Assembly: GCA_016839875.1 (NCBI GenBank)
Contig: JAEOTK010000373.1
Location: 1 to 15,160, forward strand
DNA from: Candidatus Heimdallarchaeota archaeon
Lineage (GTDB): Archaea; Asgardarchaeota; Heimdallarchaeia; Heimdallarchaeales; Heimdallarchaeaceae
Reading direction: 5' to 3'
DNA: 15,160 nt
Position 1 is the stretch's first letter; each line of letters opens with the position of its first letter. The position numbers were made by a program, and so were the translations under genes. The notes under the pieces are model-generated. The model ran no database searches, had not been told where the DNA came from, and saw only the letters and a list, made by a program, of their open reading frames with translations. This document shows positions 1-6,638 of the stretch, in pieces.

Positions 1-852
1 AGTCTAGCTGTAGGATCTCTCAAAAACGAACTTCCTGGAAAATTGATCTTCATGGGTACTCCAGCCGAAGAAGGTGGAGGAGGAAAGATCTATATGATCA
101 ACGCTGGTCTGTTCAAAGGAGTAGATGCAGCTATCATGTTTCATCCTTCAGCTGTTCACACCTACACAGGAAGAGGAGGATTAGCAGTAACACATGTTAG
201 GATAGAATTCTTTGGTAAATCAGCTCATGCCTCTGCACAACCTGAGAGGGGAATTAACGCTTTAGATGCGGTTATCCAAACTTTCAATGGAATCAATGCT
301 CTTAGACAACACATCCCCAGTGATGCTAGAATACATGGTATAGTAACTCATGGAGGAGTAAAACCGAACATAGTTCCTGATTTCGCAGCTGCTGAATTCT
401 ATGTCAGAGCATTAGATGATAATTATCAAAGAGAACTAGTAAAGAAAGTCGAAGATTGTGCAAAAGGGGCTGCTCTCAGTACTGGAGCAAAGATGACGTT
501 CGAAAAAGTAGGATTAACCTACAGATCTAGAAAAGTAAACAAAGTACTTGGAGAGGCTTTCATTGAGAATCTAAAAATTATTGGAGAACCCATTAGACCA
601 AAACCTCCAGGTGGAGGTTTAGGATCCAGCGATATCGGAAATGTTAGCCACGAAGTTCCTACTATTCATCCTTATGTTGGGATATCAAAGAAGGATATTC
701 CAAGCCACTCAAAAGAATTCGCAGAAGCTTCAATTTCAGATTTAGGTCAGGAGAAAATGCTTGTTGCAGCTAAAGCTCTTGCTATGACTGCGATAGATGT
801 GTTCACAAATGAAGAGCTAAGAAAACAAATGAAGGCAGAATTCAATGAGTAA
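1..852 (+). CDS. M20D amidohydrolase, PM20D2/AbgB-like (5' truncated by window edge)
   Basis: This is the C-terminal 283 residues of a zinc-dependent amidohydrolase that cleaves amide bonds in small N-acyl or dipeptide substrates, probably in the cytoplasm. The frame is open to the first base, so the start and the first metal-binding motif (usually about 110 residues in this family) lie outside the window. Visible marks are the metal/catalytic motif TPAEEGGGGK (residues 20-29), the lid-domain stretch FFGKSAHASAQPERGINALDA, and HGIVTHGGVKPNIVPD, followed by a C-terminal SSDIGNVSHEVPTIHP block that should carry the last metal ligand. The pattern is close to the PM20D2 (beta-alanyl dipeptidase) and AbgB (aminobenzoyl-glutamate hydrolase) branch of M20D. 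The exact substrate cannot be read from the sequence. A membrane acyltransferase follows on the same strand after 77 bases, but that gene seems to have its own promoter. Confidence 0.92.
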   Translation, partial: SLAVGSLKNELPGKLIFMGTPAEEGGGGKIYMINAGLFKGVDAAIMFHPSAVHTYTGRGGLAVTHVRIEFFGKSAHASAQPERGINALDAVIQTFNGINALRQHIPSDARIHGIVTHGGVKPNIVPDFAAAEFYVRALDDNYQRELVKKVEDCAKGAALSTGAKMTFEKVGLTYRSRKVNKVLGEAFIENLKIIGEPIRPKPPGGGLGSSDIGNVSHEVPTIHPYVGISKKDIPSHSKEFAEASISDLGQEKMLVAAKALAMTAIDVFTNEELRKQMKAEFNE

Positions 853-898
853 AACAGCTGAATTCTAATTTCCAAAGACATGAAATCTATGAAAAAAA

Positions 899-906
899 TT
901 TATATG
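899..906 (+). promoter_or_regulatory. Putative TATA box for the membrane acyltransferase gene
   Basis: TTTATATG is centred about 27 bases before the ATG at 930. In archaea transcription starts about 25 bases after the TATA box, so the transcript would begin almost at the start codon and be leaderless or nearly so. It also suggests the acyltransferase need not be co-transcribed with the amidohydrolase upstream. Prediction from spacing only. Confidence 0.42.
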
Positions 907-929
907 ATTGTAAAGGACTGAAAAGCAAT

Positions 930-2345
930 ATGAATGAAACTGCTGAAAGCTCTCAAAAAATGACCCGAGATTTAGATAATAGAGTATTATCAGTTGATAT
1001 TGTGAGGGGATTATCTATTATGGGGGTTTTGTTCATTCACTCTACTATTTATGGTATTTGGCAAACAGAAACTAATGCTCTCGATGTTGTTCATATAGGT
1101 GTTGTAGTAGCATTTATTCCCTTAATTCTCATGGGTACCTGGGGTGGAGGATTTCCACTTATAAGCAGTTTAGTGGGGACTTATCTTGTGTTTAACAGAT
1201 TAAAAAAAGGTAGATCCTTCAAGCAAGCAAGTATTCCCATCGTTTTGAATAGTATTGTTCTCTTACTACTTGATCCTATAAGAGGAACTTTGTTTGGTCG
1301 AACCTGGACTAATACTTACAGTGTTGGAAGGAATTATTCGATTTTAGGAAATCTACTTGATAATCATGCTTTCCAGCTTCCAACAGCTGAAAAACTTATG
1401 CAGATAGGTTCACTTCCTTCAATAGGATTAAGTGGATTAGTGACTGTTTTCTTACTCTGGATTCTTTTCCGTAAAGGTGGCATTGATAAAATAAAAAGAA
1501 ACGTTACTATTCTTTTAGTACTAGGAATTGGTTTATCTATATCCTCTAATTTCATAAATGAAGCTCTTTTCCCTTATACTGAGAGTTGGTTTCTAAAAGG
1601 AGGTGGGTGGATTTTCCTTTCTTATCTACTAAGATTGTTTGTGGGTGCTCAGCTATCATTCTTCCCGATAGGGCTCTATGCAATTTTTGGAATTATTGCA
1701 GGTTATCTACTTGTTCAAAAAAAGGATTACAAATGGATTAAACGATATGGATTGAGTACAGGATTTCTCTTCTTGGCGGGTTTTGTAATTACTCTTGTTA
1801 TAACTCTATTGAGAGCTCCATCAATTGAATCTGGTCTATTTGGGATACTTGATTATGAGATATATCCTAGAGAATTATTCTTCTTCAGTCTTGGTTGTAT
1901 GATGCTCCTCTTGGTTTGGTTAGCTAAGAGATTTGAATATACTTCTTATGAAAGAAAAGTAATCCTAACTAAACGGTCAACCTTCATAAGGAGATTTGGA
2001 GTTGCTTCTCTGTCCATTTATGTATTTGAACCATTATTCAACAATCTCTTCGCAAAACTGTTTCATGTACTCTTTGGTGATCCAACCGTCTTTGGAACTC
2101 CTGATGCATTCATGACGAATGTTCTTGCTATTCTTCTCTATGAACTTGTTATCTTCTCGTTTTGGGGGTTATCTGTATACTTCTGGTCAAAGTCAGGATA
2201 CAAATTTGGTTTGGAACATGCTATAATCACTCTTTCGAGTCCTCTACGAAAAGTCAAATCTAGAAGAGGACAACTATACATTCCATCTGATGAAGAAGTA
2301 GCTGCTGCAAAACAAGTTATCAAAAATAATAAATCCTCGAAGTAG
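930..2345 (+). CDS. Multi-pass membrane acyltransferase, HGSNAT/YeiB (DUF418) type
   Basis: This 471-residue integral membrane protein has about ten hydrophobic segments. After a polar N-terminus of about 18 residues it opens with RVLSVDIVRGLSIMGVLFIHS (residues 18-38), the hallmark of the heparan-alpha-glucosaminide N-acetyltransferase catalytic domain and of the YeiB/DUF418 group. His37 in the first membrane segment matches the position of the acetyl-accepting histidine in HGSNAT. The C-terminal YKFGLEHAIITLSSPLRK resembles the FxxGPLEW signature at the end of DUF418 proteins. A role in moving an acyl group across the membrane onto an amino sugar or other acceptor is inferred from the family; the acceptor is unknown. 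The tail (from about 440) is charged and probably cytoplasmic. Its stop lies three bases from the stop of the convergent regulator gene. Confidence 0.8.
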   Translation: MNETAESSQKMTRDLDNRVLSVDIVRGLSIMGVLFIHSTIYGIWQTETNALDVVHIGVVVAFIPLILMGTWGGGFPLISSLVGTYLVFNRLKKGRSFKQASIPIVLNSIVLLLLDPIRGTLFGRTWTNTYSVGRNYSILGNLLDNHAFQLPTAEKLMQIGSLPSIGLSGLVTVFLLWILFRKGGIDKIKRNVTILLVLGIGLSISSNFINEALFPYTESWFLKGGGWIFLSYLLRLFVGAQLSFFPIGLYAIFGIIAGYLLVQKKDYKWIKRYGLSTGFLFLAGFVITLVITLLRAPSIESGLFGILDYEIYPRELFFFSLGCMMLLLVWLAKRFEYTSYERKVILTKRSTFIRRFGVASLSIYVFEPLFNNLFAKLFHVLFGDPTVFGTPDAFMTNVLAILLYELVIFSFWGLSVYFWSKSGYKFGLEHAIITLSSPLRKVKSRRGQLYIPSDEEVAAAKQVIKNNKSSK

Positions 2346-2348
2346 GAT

Positions 2349-3485
2349 TTACATTTTTTCAAGATGATCTATGGTGTTTCTATATTCTTTATTGAGCTTA
2401 TTCCACCTATTCTCTTTCTCTTCATAAAAATTAAATCCTTCAGCCATATTTACTTCAGGAATTTGAGGTAGAAATTGTATCAAATAATCATCAATTTGAT
2501 TTTTCAGAGAATAGAAGGCATTTAAGAATTTGAACGTTTCATTATTGGGGATTTCCAATGCTACTGCAATTTTGTTTTCATTTTCAAATGCTATCGTAGA
2601 AGGATATGGAATTTCTAATATGTGTGTGATTATTCTATTCAGATTCTCTTTAGAGTTTATCAAAATAAATATTGGACTAAGATTAGCGAATGGATAAAAA
2701 CCAGTTCTATAACCTCGAATTATTCCTTTCTGTTCCATTAACTTTATTCTTCTTCCTACTTGCGATTCTGATAGTTGAAGTTTTTCACCTAATCTTTTCA
2801 ATGGTAATGAATCATCTAGATACAATTGTTTTAAAATTTGAACATCCATAAAATCAAAATTGATTCTATCAGGCTCCATTTCAAAATTCAATAGTTTAGT
2901 CTTTCTTTTTCTCAAGTCATCTTTCAGGTAATTTTCCCAAATCTTCCATTCCCAATTCCATATTCCATTTATATCAAAATAATCATAATTCCATCCAAAC
3001 GCTTTGTAATCTACAAGATTAAGATATGTATAATCTCTAATTATGTCCTTTTCTTTCATAAGTTGGAATACATTGTGAGGTTGAAAATGAGAATCTAGTG
3101 AGAATATGGAATGAATGTAATAACCATTGAGTTTCCCATAGGTGGGAATATACCAATCAATTGCTTTATTTTCATCTAAAATTTCGTAGAATTTCTTTCT
3201 ATTTTGAGGATTTTCTTCTACTATAAAGAAGCTTTCTCCAATCCCTAATTTTCTTTCATGTGTGATTGGGATCTTTCTTCGAAAAATGTTCTTTTCTACA
3301 AGTTTTGATATCCGATAGCGGATGGTTCTTGAAGGGACTTTATATTCTAAAATTCCATTTTCTTCTAATAAATTACTTATTTGTTGTGTAGATGGAGAAT
3401 AATTCAATTTGTTAAATTGTTCATCTATTATTCGAATAATTTGAATGTCAATATAATCGTATTTTTTTTCTGTTGTGTTAGTCAC
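2349..3485 (-). CDS. Tandem Lrp/AsnC-like winged-helix transcriptional regulator
   Basis: This 378-residue protein is a probable DNA-binding regulator built from two similar halves. The first helix-turn-helix spans residues 10-70 (YIDIQIIRIID ... SRTIRYRISKLVEKNIFRR) and is followed by an alpha/beta region to about 165. The second spans 212-258 (FMDVQILKQL ... SESQVGRRIKLMEQKGIIRGYR), the typical AsnC/Lrp helix-turn-helix, followed by a RAM/ACT-like region to about 345. The segment in between (165-210) is rich in Trp and charged residues. The start is GTG at 3485; TGAGGTG lies six bases upstream (3492-3498), a strong ribosome binding site. It is the last gene of a minus-strand set with the serine hydrolase (33 bases upstream) and the NTF2-like gene, so it may control that set. 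Ligand and targets are unknown. Confidence 0.78.
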   Translation of the reverse strand: MTNTTEKKYDYIDIQIIRIIDEQFNKLNYSPSTQQISNLLEENGILEYKVPSRTIRYRISKLVEKNIFRRKIPITHERKLGIGESFFIVEENPQNRKKFYEILDENKAIDWYIPTYGKLNGYYIHSIFSLDSHFQPHNVFQLMKEKDIIRDYTYLNLVDYKAFGWNYDYFDINGIWNWEWKIWENYLKDDLRKRKTKLLNFEMEPDRINFDFMDVQILKQLYLDDSLPLKRLGEKLQLSESQVGRRIKLMEQKGIIRGYRTGFYPFANLSPIFILINSKENLNRIITHILEIPYPSTIAFENENKIAVALEIPNNETFKFLNAFYSLKNQIDDYLIQFLPQIPEVNMAEGFNFYEEKENRWNKLNKEYRNTIDHLEKM

Positions 3486-3491
3486 TTTCTA

Positions 3492-3498
3492 CACCTCA
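3492..3498 (-). promoter_or_regulatory. Ribosome binding site fixing the GTG start of the Lrp-like regulator
   Basis: On the minus strand TGAGGTG lies six bases before the GTG at 3485. It supports the non-ATG start and translation from a polycistronic message that begins further upstream. Confidence 0.6.
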
Positions 3499-3518
3499 AT
3501 TAAATCTCGAATTCTATT

Positions 3519-4712
3519 CTACTGAAATAGCCACATAGTTGGCCAAGAATATTCTTTAACAATTGCGTAAAGTATCTGTATATTCAGCATTTCTCCATTG
3601 ATTCCATTTGCCATTATTACTGCTCCTTGACCTGTTTTTGGATTAGCGATCATCATACAAGTAGCTCCTGGCATATTTGTTCCTGGATGTGTAATTAACA
3701 TCTTATCCTCCTCTTCAACTAAGAATATTCCTAAACCTTGACCAGTCCAACCAAAATACTTAGATGGATCTAGTTCTAGTTGAGCTGATAACATCTTCTT
3801 GGCAATTTTATGTGAGAGAATTTTGTTAGATTTTCCATTATAAGATTTCATTAGTTCTACAAGAAATTTACTCAAATCTATTGGTGTAGTTAGAATCCCA
3901 CCATGACCAGAAACGCCAGGATGCAAACCTGTTTCTTGAGCTTTTCCATCTTTATCATGAGGTACTATCGATTTCTGTTTCAGTTCAGCTGTTGAAGGAA
4001 ATTCAAAAGTACTATCTCGCATGTTCAAAGGAGAAAAAATTATTTCTTTCATAGTCTCAAACAGTTTTTTTCCAGTTATATCTTCAATCAGCTTCTGGAT
4101 AATAATGTAACCTAAATTTGAATACATATGATCTGTTCCTGGTGTAAAACAGACTTCAACAGGATCATTTAACGCAGGAGGTTCTCCATTTAGAACTTGA
4201 TCGATTGTAGGTACTTTTTCTCTTTCTGTAGAAAACATTGAATCAGGTCTGTTGATACCTGCAGTATGTGTGAGGAGATGTTGAAGAGAAACATGGGCAT
4301 CTTTTGTAAATTTACTTTCAGGAACCTTCCAAGAAATAAGTTTATCATTTATGTTTTTGTTTAAGTCCAAAATACCTTTCTTTACTGCGTTAAGTACTGC
4401 TGTTGCTGTTAATGTTTTTGATGTAGATCCACCTTCAAAGAGTGTATCTAATGTAACTTCTTCTTGTGTTCGAGTATCTTTTACTCCAAAGCATTTCGCC
4501 CATTCAACTTCAAAATTGTTAATAACAGCCATACTAAGACCTGGAACATTGAACATCTTCATTCTGTCTTCGATTTTTCCTTTAGCTTCCCAAACTGGTA
4601 AGGGTAAGCCTGATTCCATATTTAACTGTGGAATACCGGTAATGATCCTTTCTATTTTTTTAGTAATCATTGATTCATTCTTACTAAGAATCACCATATT
4701 TTCTCTATTCAT
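3519..4712 (-). CDS. Class C beta-lactamase-fold serine hydrolase (MEROPS S12-like)
   Basis: This 397-residue enzyme belongs to the beta-lactamase class C / D-aminopeptidase / esterase group (PF00144). The three active-site motifs are complete: SxxK with nucleophile Ser96 and Lys99 (GGSTSKT), YxN at Tyr197-Asn199 (MYSNLGY), and HxG at His342-Gly344 (THPGTNMPG). There is no signal peptide or membrane segment, so it probably acts in the cytoplasm, unlike most bacterial beta-lactamases. The frame can be extended to a TTG at 4733, but the ATG at 4712 is preferred because AAAGGAGAG lies nine bases before it and this choice leaves 14 bases after the upstream stop with no overlap. It sits between the NTF2-like gene and the Lrp-like regulator on the same strand. 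The fold covers peptidases, esterases and amidases acting on D-amino acids, so the substrate is open. Confidence 0.9.
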   Translation of the reverse strand: MNRENMVILSKNESMITKKIERIITGIPQLNMESGLPLPVWEAKGKIEDRMKMFNVPGLSMAVINNFEVEWAKCFGVKDTRTQEEVTLDTLFEGGSTSKTLTATAVLNAVKKGILDLNKNINDKLISWKVPESKFTKDAHVSLQHLLTHTAGINRPDSMFSTEREKVPTIDQVLNGEPPALNDPVEVCFTPGTDHMYSNLGYIIIQKLIEDITGKKLFETMKEIIFSPLNMRDSTFEFPSTAELKQKSIVPHDKDGKAQETGLHPGVSGHGGILTTPIDLSKFLVELMKSYNGKSNKILSHKIAKKMLSAQLELDPSKYFGWTGQGLGIFLVEEEDKMLITHPGTNMPGATCMMIANPKTGQGAVIMANGINGEMLNIQILYAIVKEYSWPTMWLFQ

Positions 4713-4721
4713 TTTCTTTCT

Positions 4722-4729
4722 CTCCTTTA
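4722..4729 (-). promoter_or_regulatory. Ribosome binding site of the serine hydrolase, overlapping the upstream stop codon
   Basis: The minus strand reads TAAAGGAG here: the TAA stop of the NTF2-like gene (4727-4729) runs directly into the GGAG site (4722-4725), followed by nine bases and the ATG at 4712. The arrangement suggests translational coupling within one message. Confidence 0.6.
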
Positions 4730-5287
4730 CCAATTTCCAGTTCTTACACTTGGGAATAAAGCAGTTGGAAATGAGAAATGCATATGATTAATAACCCATT
4801 TCTCTTCTTCTTTTGTCAGAAAAGCAGTTACTCTTATTGGACAATCAAATATCTCCCCTTTAGATTGTTCTATAATGCTTAAAGCAGTATAAGTCAAAAT
4901 ATCTAATATCTTTGCTTTCTCTGACTTTTCTTCATTCTCTAATGTACTTTTAACGATCTGAAGTACGACATTGTTCAGAAATTCGGATGTGAATTTCATC
5001 TTAACTTTTGCATTCATAAAAACCCAAGCACTATCTCCTTTGATAGATATATCTCCTGTATTTAGATCATATTCAACATCTCCCCATTCATTCCAATCAT
5101 TTAGAAAGAGTTCTTTTGCACCTTCGAATCCTCTAAACACTTCATTCTGATTAGTTCCTATAATTAATGAAGAATCGTTTTTCGAATAAATCTGCATAAA
5201 ACTATCGATGTAATTAGCATCTCTTTCCTTGTAACCTTTTTGTAATTGTTGTAAAAGTTCTCTTATTTCATTCTCATCTTTTGACAT
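4727..5287 (-). CDS. NTF2-like / SnoaL-like protein
   Basis: This 186-residue soluble protein has the layout of the SnoaL_3/DUF4440 branch of the NTF2-like superfamily: an N-terminal helix (EIRELLQQLQKGYKERDANYIDSFMQIYS), a strand and helix containing FRGFEGAKELFLNDWNEW, a curved sheet with GDSAWVFMNAKVKMKF, and a closing RVTAFLTKEEEKWVINHMHFSFP block. Such proteins bind small molecules or act as stand-alone enzymes or accessory domains; no catalytic residue can be assigned. An insert of about 35 residues (near 107-142, LQIVKSTLENEEKSEKAK onwards) is longer than usual for the domain. It is probably the first gene of a three-gene unit. No Shine-Dalgarno sequence precedes its ATG, consistent with a short leader from the TATA box about 37 bases upstream. 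Confidence 0.8.
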   Translation of the reverse strand: MSKDENEIRELLQQLQKGYKERDANYIDSFMQIYSKNDSSLIIGTNQNEVFRGFEGAKELFLNDWNEWGDVEYDLNTGDISIKGDSAWVFMNAKVKMKFTSEFLNNVVLQIVKSTLENEEKSEKAKILDILTYTALSIIEQSKGEIFDCPIRVTAFLTKEEEKWVINHMHFSFPTALFPSVRTGNW

Positions 5288-5308
5288 CTTTAATCACATG
5301 CATGTTTT

Positions 5309-5334
5309 GGCAATTTGAATATATAAATATTGCC
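5309..5334. promoter_or_regulatory. Imperfect palindrome around a TATA box, upstream of the NTF2-like gene
   Basis: GGCAAT (5309-5314) and ATTGCC (5329-5334) are perfect inverted copies; 10 of 13 pairs match over the whole 26 bases. The minus-strand TTTATATA (5320-5327) lies inside it, about 37 bases before the ATG at 5287. This could be a TATA promoter embedded in an operator for a dimeric regulator, perhaps the Lrp-like protein encoded at the end of the same unit. Function is inferred. Confidence 0.42.
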
Positions 5335-5349
5335 ATTCATAGATTATAC

Positions 5350-5364
5350 TAGTTTAAGAAACTA
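5350..5364. repeat. Short inverted repeat in the NTF2-like / M28 divergent gap
   Basis: TAGTTT-AAG-AAACTA is a perfect six-base inverted repeat with a three-base spacer, in the 135-base gap between two divergent genes. It may be a second operator site, but short AT-rich inverted repeats occur by chance. I see no convincing TATA box for the M28 gene nearby. Confidence 0.25.
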
Positions 5365-5422
5365 ATCACTAGAACATTTTGAGATTAGAAAGAATTAAGA
5401 ATGAATTTTCTCTTTCAGTTTA

Positions 5423-6568
5423 ATGATGAAGAATTCTAAGAAATTCGAAAGTTCCATTTTGATTCTTTTCATTATTTTTGGTCTTTGTCTAAATTCTTCT
5501 ATTCAAACAGGAATAAGTTTTACAGAAAATGAGAATATAGTAGATACTTCTTTAACTGATTTCTCTTTGTTCTTTAATGAATCAAAAGCTTATGATCACA
5601 TTGTAGCTCAACTTGATTTTGGTTTTCGTGTTCCAGGAACAATTGCTCATTCTAATTGTGCAGATTGGATAAGAAGTGAATTGACTACTACTGTTAGTTC
5701 AGTTGAAACACATAATTTCGAAATTCAGAAGAGTGGAGAACCAAGTTATAGTTGTCAAAATATACTAGGTAAAATAAACACAGAGGAAGAAAAAATTGTC
5801 ATTCTTGCTGCACATTGGGATTCAAGAAATGTTGCAGAGAAAGATGTAGTCAATATAACACAACCCATTCCAGGAGCTAATGATGGAGGATCAGGAGTTG
5901 GAGTACTTCTGGAACTAGCTAGAGTTTTATCTCTCTACGAAACAGAGCTAAATTCCCAATTTTGGTTTCTGTTTATTGACGCTGAAGATCAAGGATATTC
6001 TAGACAACTATATGGTCTTCAAGATTGGGATTGGGCAGAAGGTTCAAAGGAATTTGCTAGTAATATAGATGATTTCTATGACTCATCTTCTGAATACTTT
6101 GATTGTTTTATTTTATTAGATATGGTGGGAGGGTCAAATTTAGAATTTGTTAGAGAGGTTCGTTCTAATGAAGACTTACAAAATAGCATTTTCAATGAAG
6201 GCAGAAGCTTAGGGTTTAATCAAGCTTTTCCAACTAATCCTACAGTAATGACAATAACAGATGATCATTTAGCTTTCTACGACCTTGGAATACCAGTCAT
6301 AGATTTAATAATTGATTTTAATTCAGGTGGTTGGTTGTATCATCACACACATTCAGATGATCTTAGTCATATTGACCTAGTAAGTTTGAATATAACGGGT
6401 AGAACAATCGAATCTTTTGTGAAGAGATATTATACTATAGGATCAGAAGAAACTTGGAAAATAGAGGGAGAACAAACACCAATGAATTTCGGAATCATTG
6501 TAGTTTCTATATGCTTGCTAGTAAGTGTAAGTATATTTACTAAGAGAATAGAACATAAGAAGAAATAG
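5423..6568 (+). CDS. Secreted, membrane-tethered M28 family / glutaminyl-cyclase-like metalloenzyme
   Basis: This 381-residue protein has an N-terminal hydrophobic signal or anchor segment (residues 10-23), an M28 zinc-hydrolase domain (about 55-340), and a C-terminal membrane segment (about 355-373) followed by a basic tail, KRIEHKKK. It should therefore face the outside of the cell and be tethered. Motifs are AAHWDSR (His131), GANDGGSGVG (Asp154), DAEDQG (Glu188-Asp189), LLDMVGG (Asp233), DDHLAFYDLGIPVIDLI (from Asp280), and the closing HTHSDD (His310). The DDHxxF block and single-zinc pattern resemble glutaminyl-peptide cyclotransferases, so it may cyclise N-terminal glutamine of exported peptides; an aminopeptidase is the alternative. 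Two ATG codons lie in tandem at 5423 and 5426; I took the first. It is divergent from the NTF2-like gene and 70 bases from the kinase gene downstream. Confidence 0.86.
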   Translation: MMKNSKKFESSILILFIIFGLCLNSSIQTGISFTENENIVDTSLTDFSLFFNESKAYDHIVAQLDFGFRVPGTIAHSNCADWIRSELTTTVSSVETHNFEIQKSGEPSYSCQNILGKINTEEEKIVILAAHWDSRNVAEKDVVNITQPIPGANDGGSGVGVLLELARVLSLYETELNSQFWFLFIDAEDQGYSRQLYGLQDWDWAEGSKEFASNIDDFYDSSSEYFDCFILLDMVGGSNLEFVREVRSNEDLQNSIFNEGRSLGFNQAFPTNPTVMTITDDHLAFYDLGIPVIDLIIDFNSGGWLYHHTHSDDLSHIDLVSLNITGRTIESFVKRYYTIGSEETWKIEGEQTPMNFGIIVVSICLLVSVSIFTKRIEHKKK

Positions 6569-6607
6569 AATATCATCAGTTCTGTATTGTTATAGTAAAA
6601 TCCTAAC

Positions 6608-6615
6608 TTTAATAA
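6608..6615 (+). promoter_or_regulatory. Putative TATA box for the histidine kinase gene
   Basis: TTTAATAA is centred about 27 bases before the ATG at 6639, with no Shine-Dalgarno sequence between them. The spacing fits a leaderless transcript. The box is weaker than the TTTATAAA copies elsewhere in the window. Confidence 0.3.
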
Positions 6616-6638
6616 GCAATATTTTTTTTCATTCCATA

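Noticed and set aside
3519..4712. Antibiotic resistance beta-lactamase
   Set aside because: The motifs are shared by peptidases and esterases, there is no export signal, and a probable archaeon would gain little from it; called only as an S12-like hydrolase.
4713..4733. TTG start adding seven residues to the serine hydrolase
   Set aside because: The extension would overlap the upstream stop and bury the strong GGAG site that serves the ATG at 4712.
4351..4791. Plus-strand open frame of 146 codons opposite the serine hydrolase
   Set aside because: It lies antisense to a gene with all three S12 motifs, and its translation has no recognisable domain; it is a by-product of the real gene's codon pattern.
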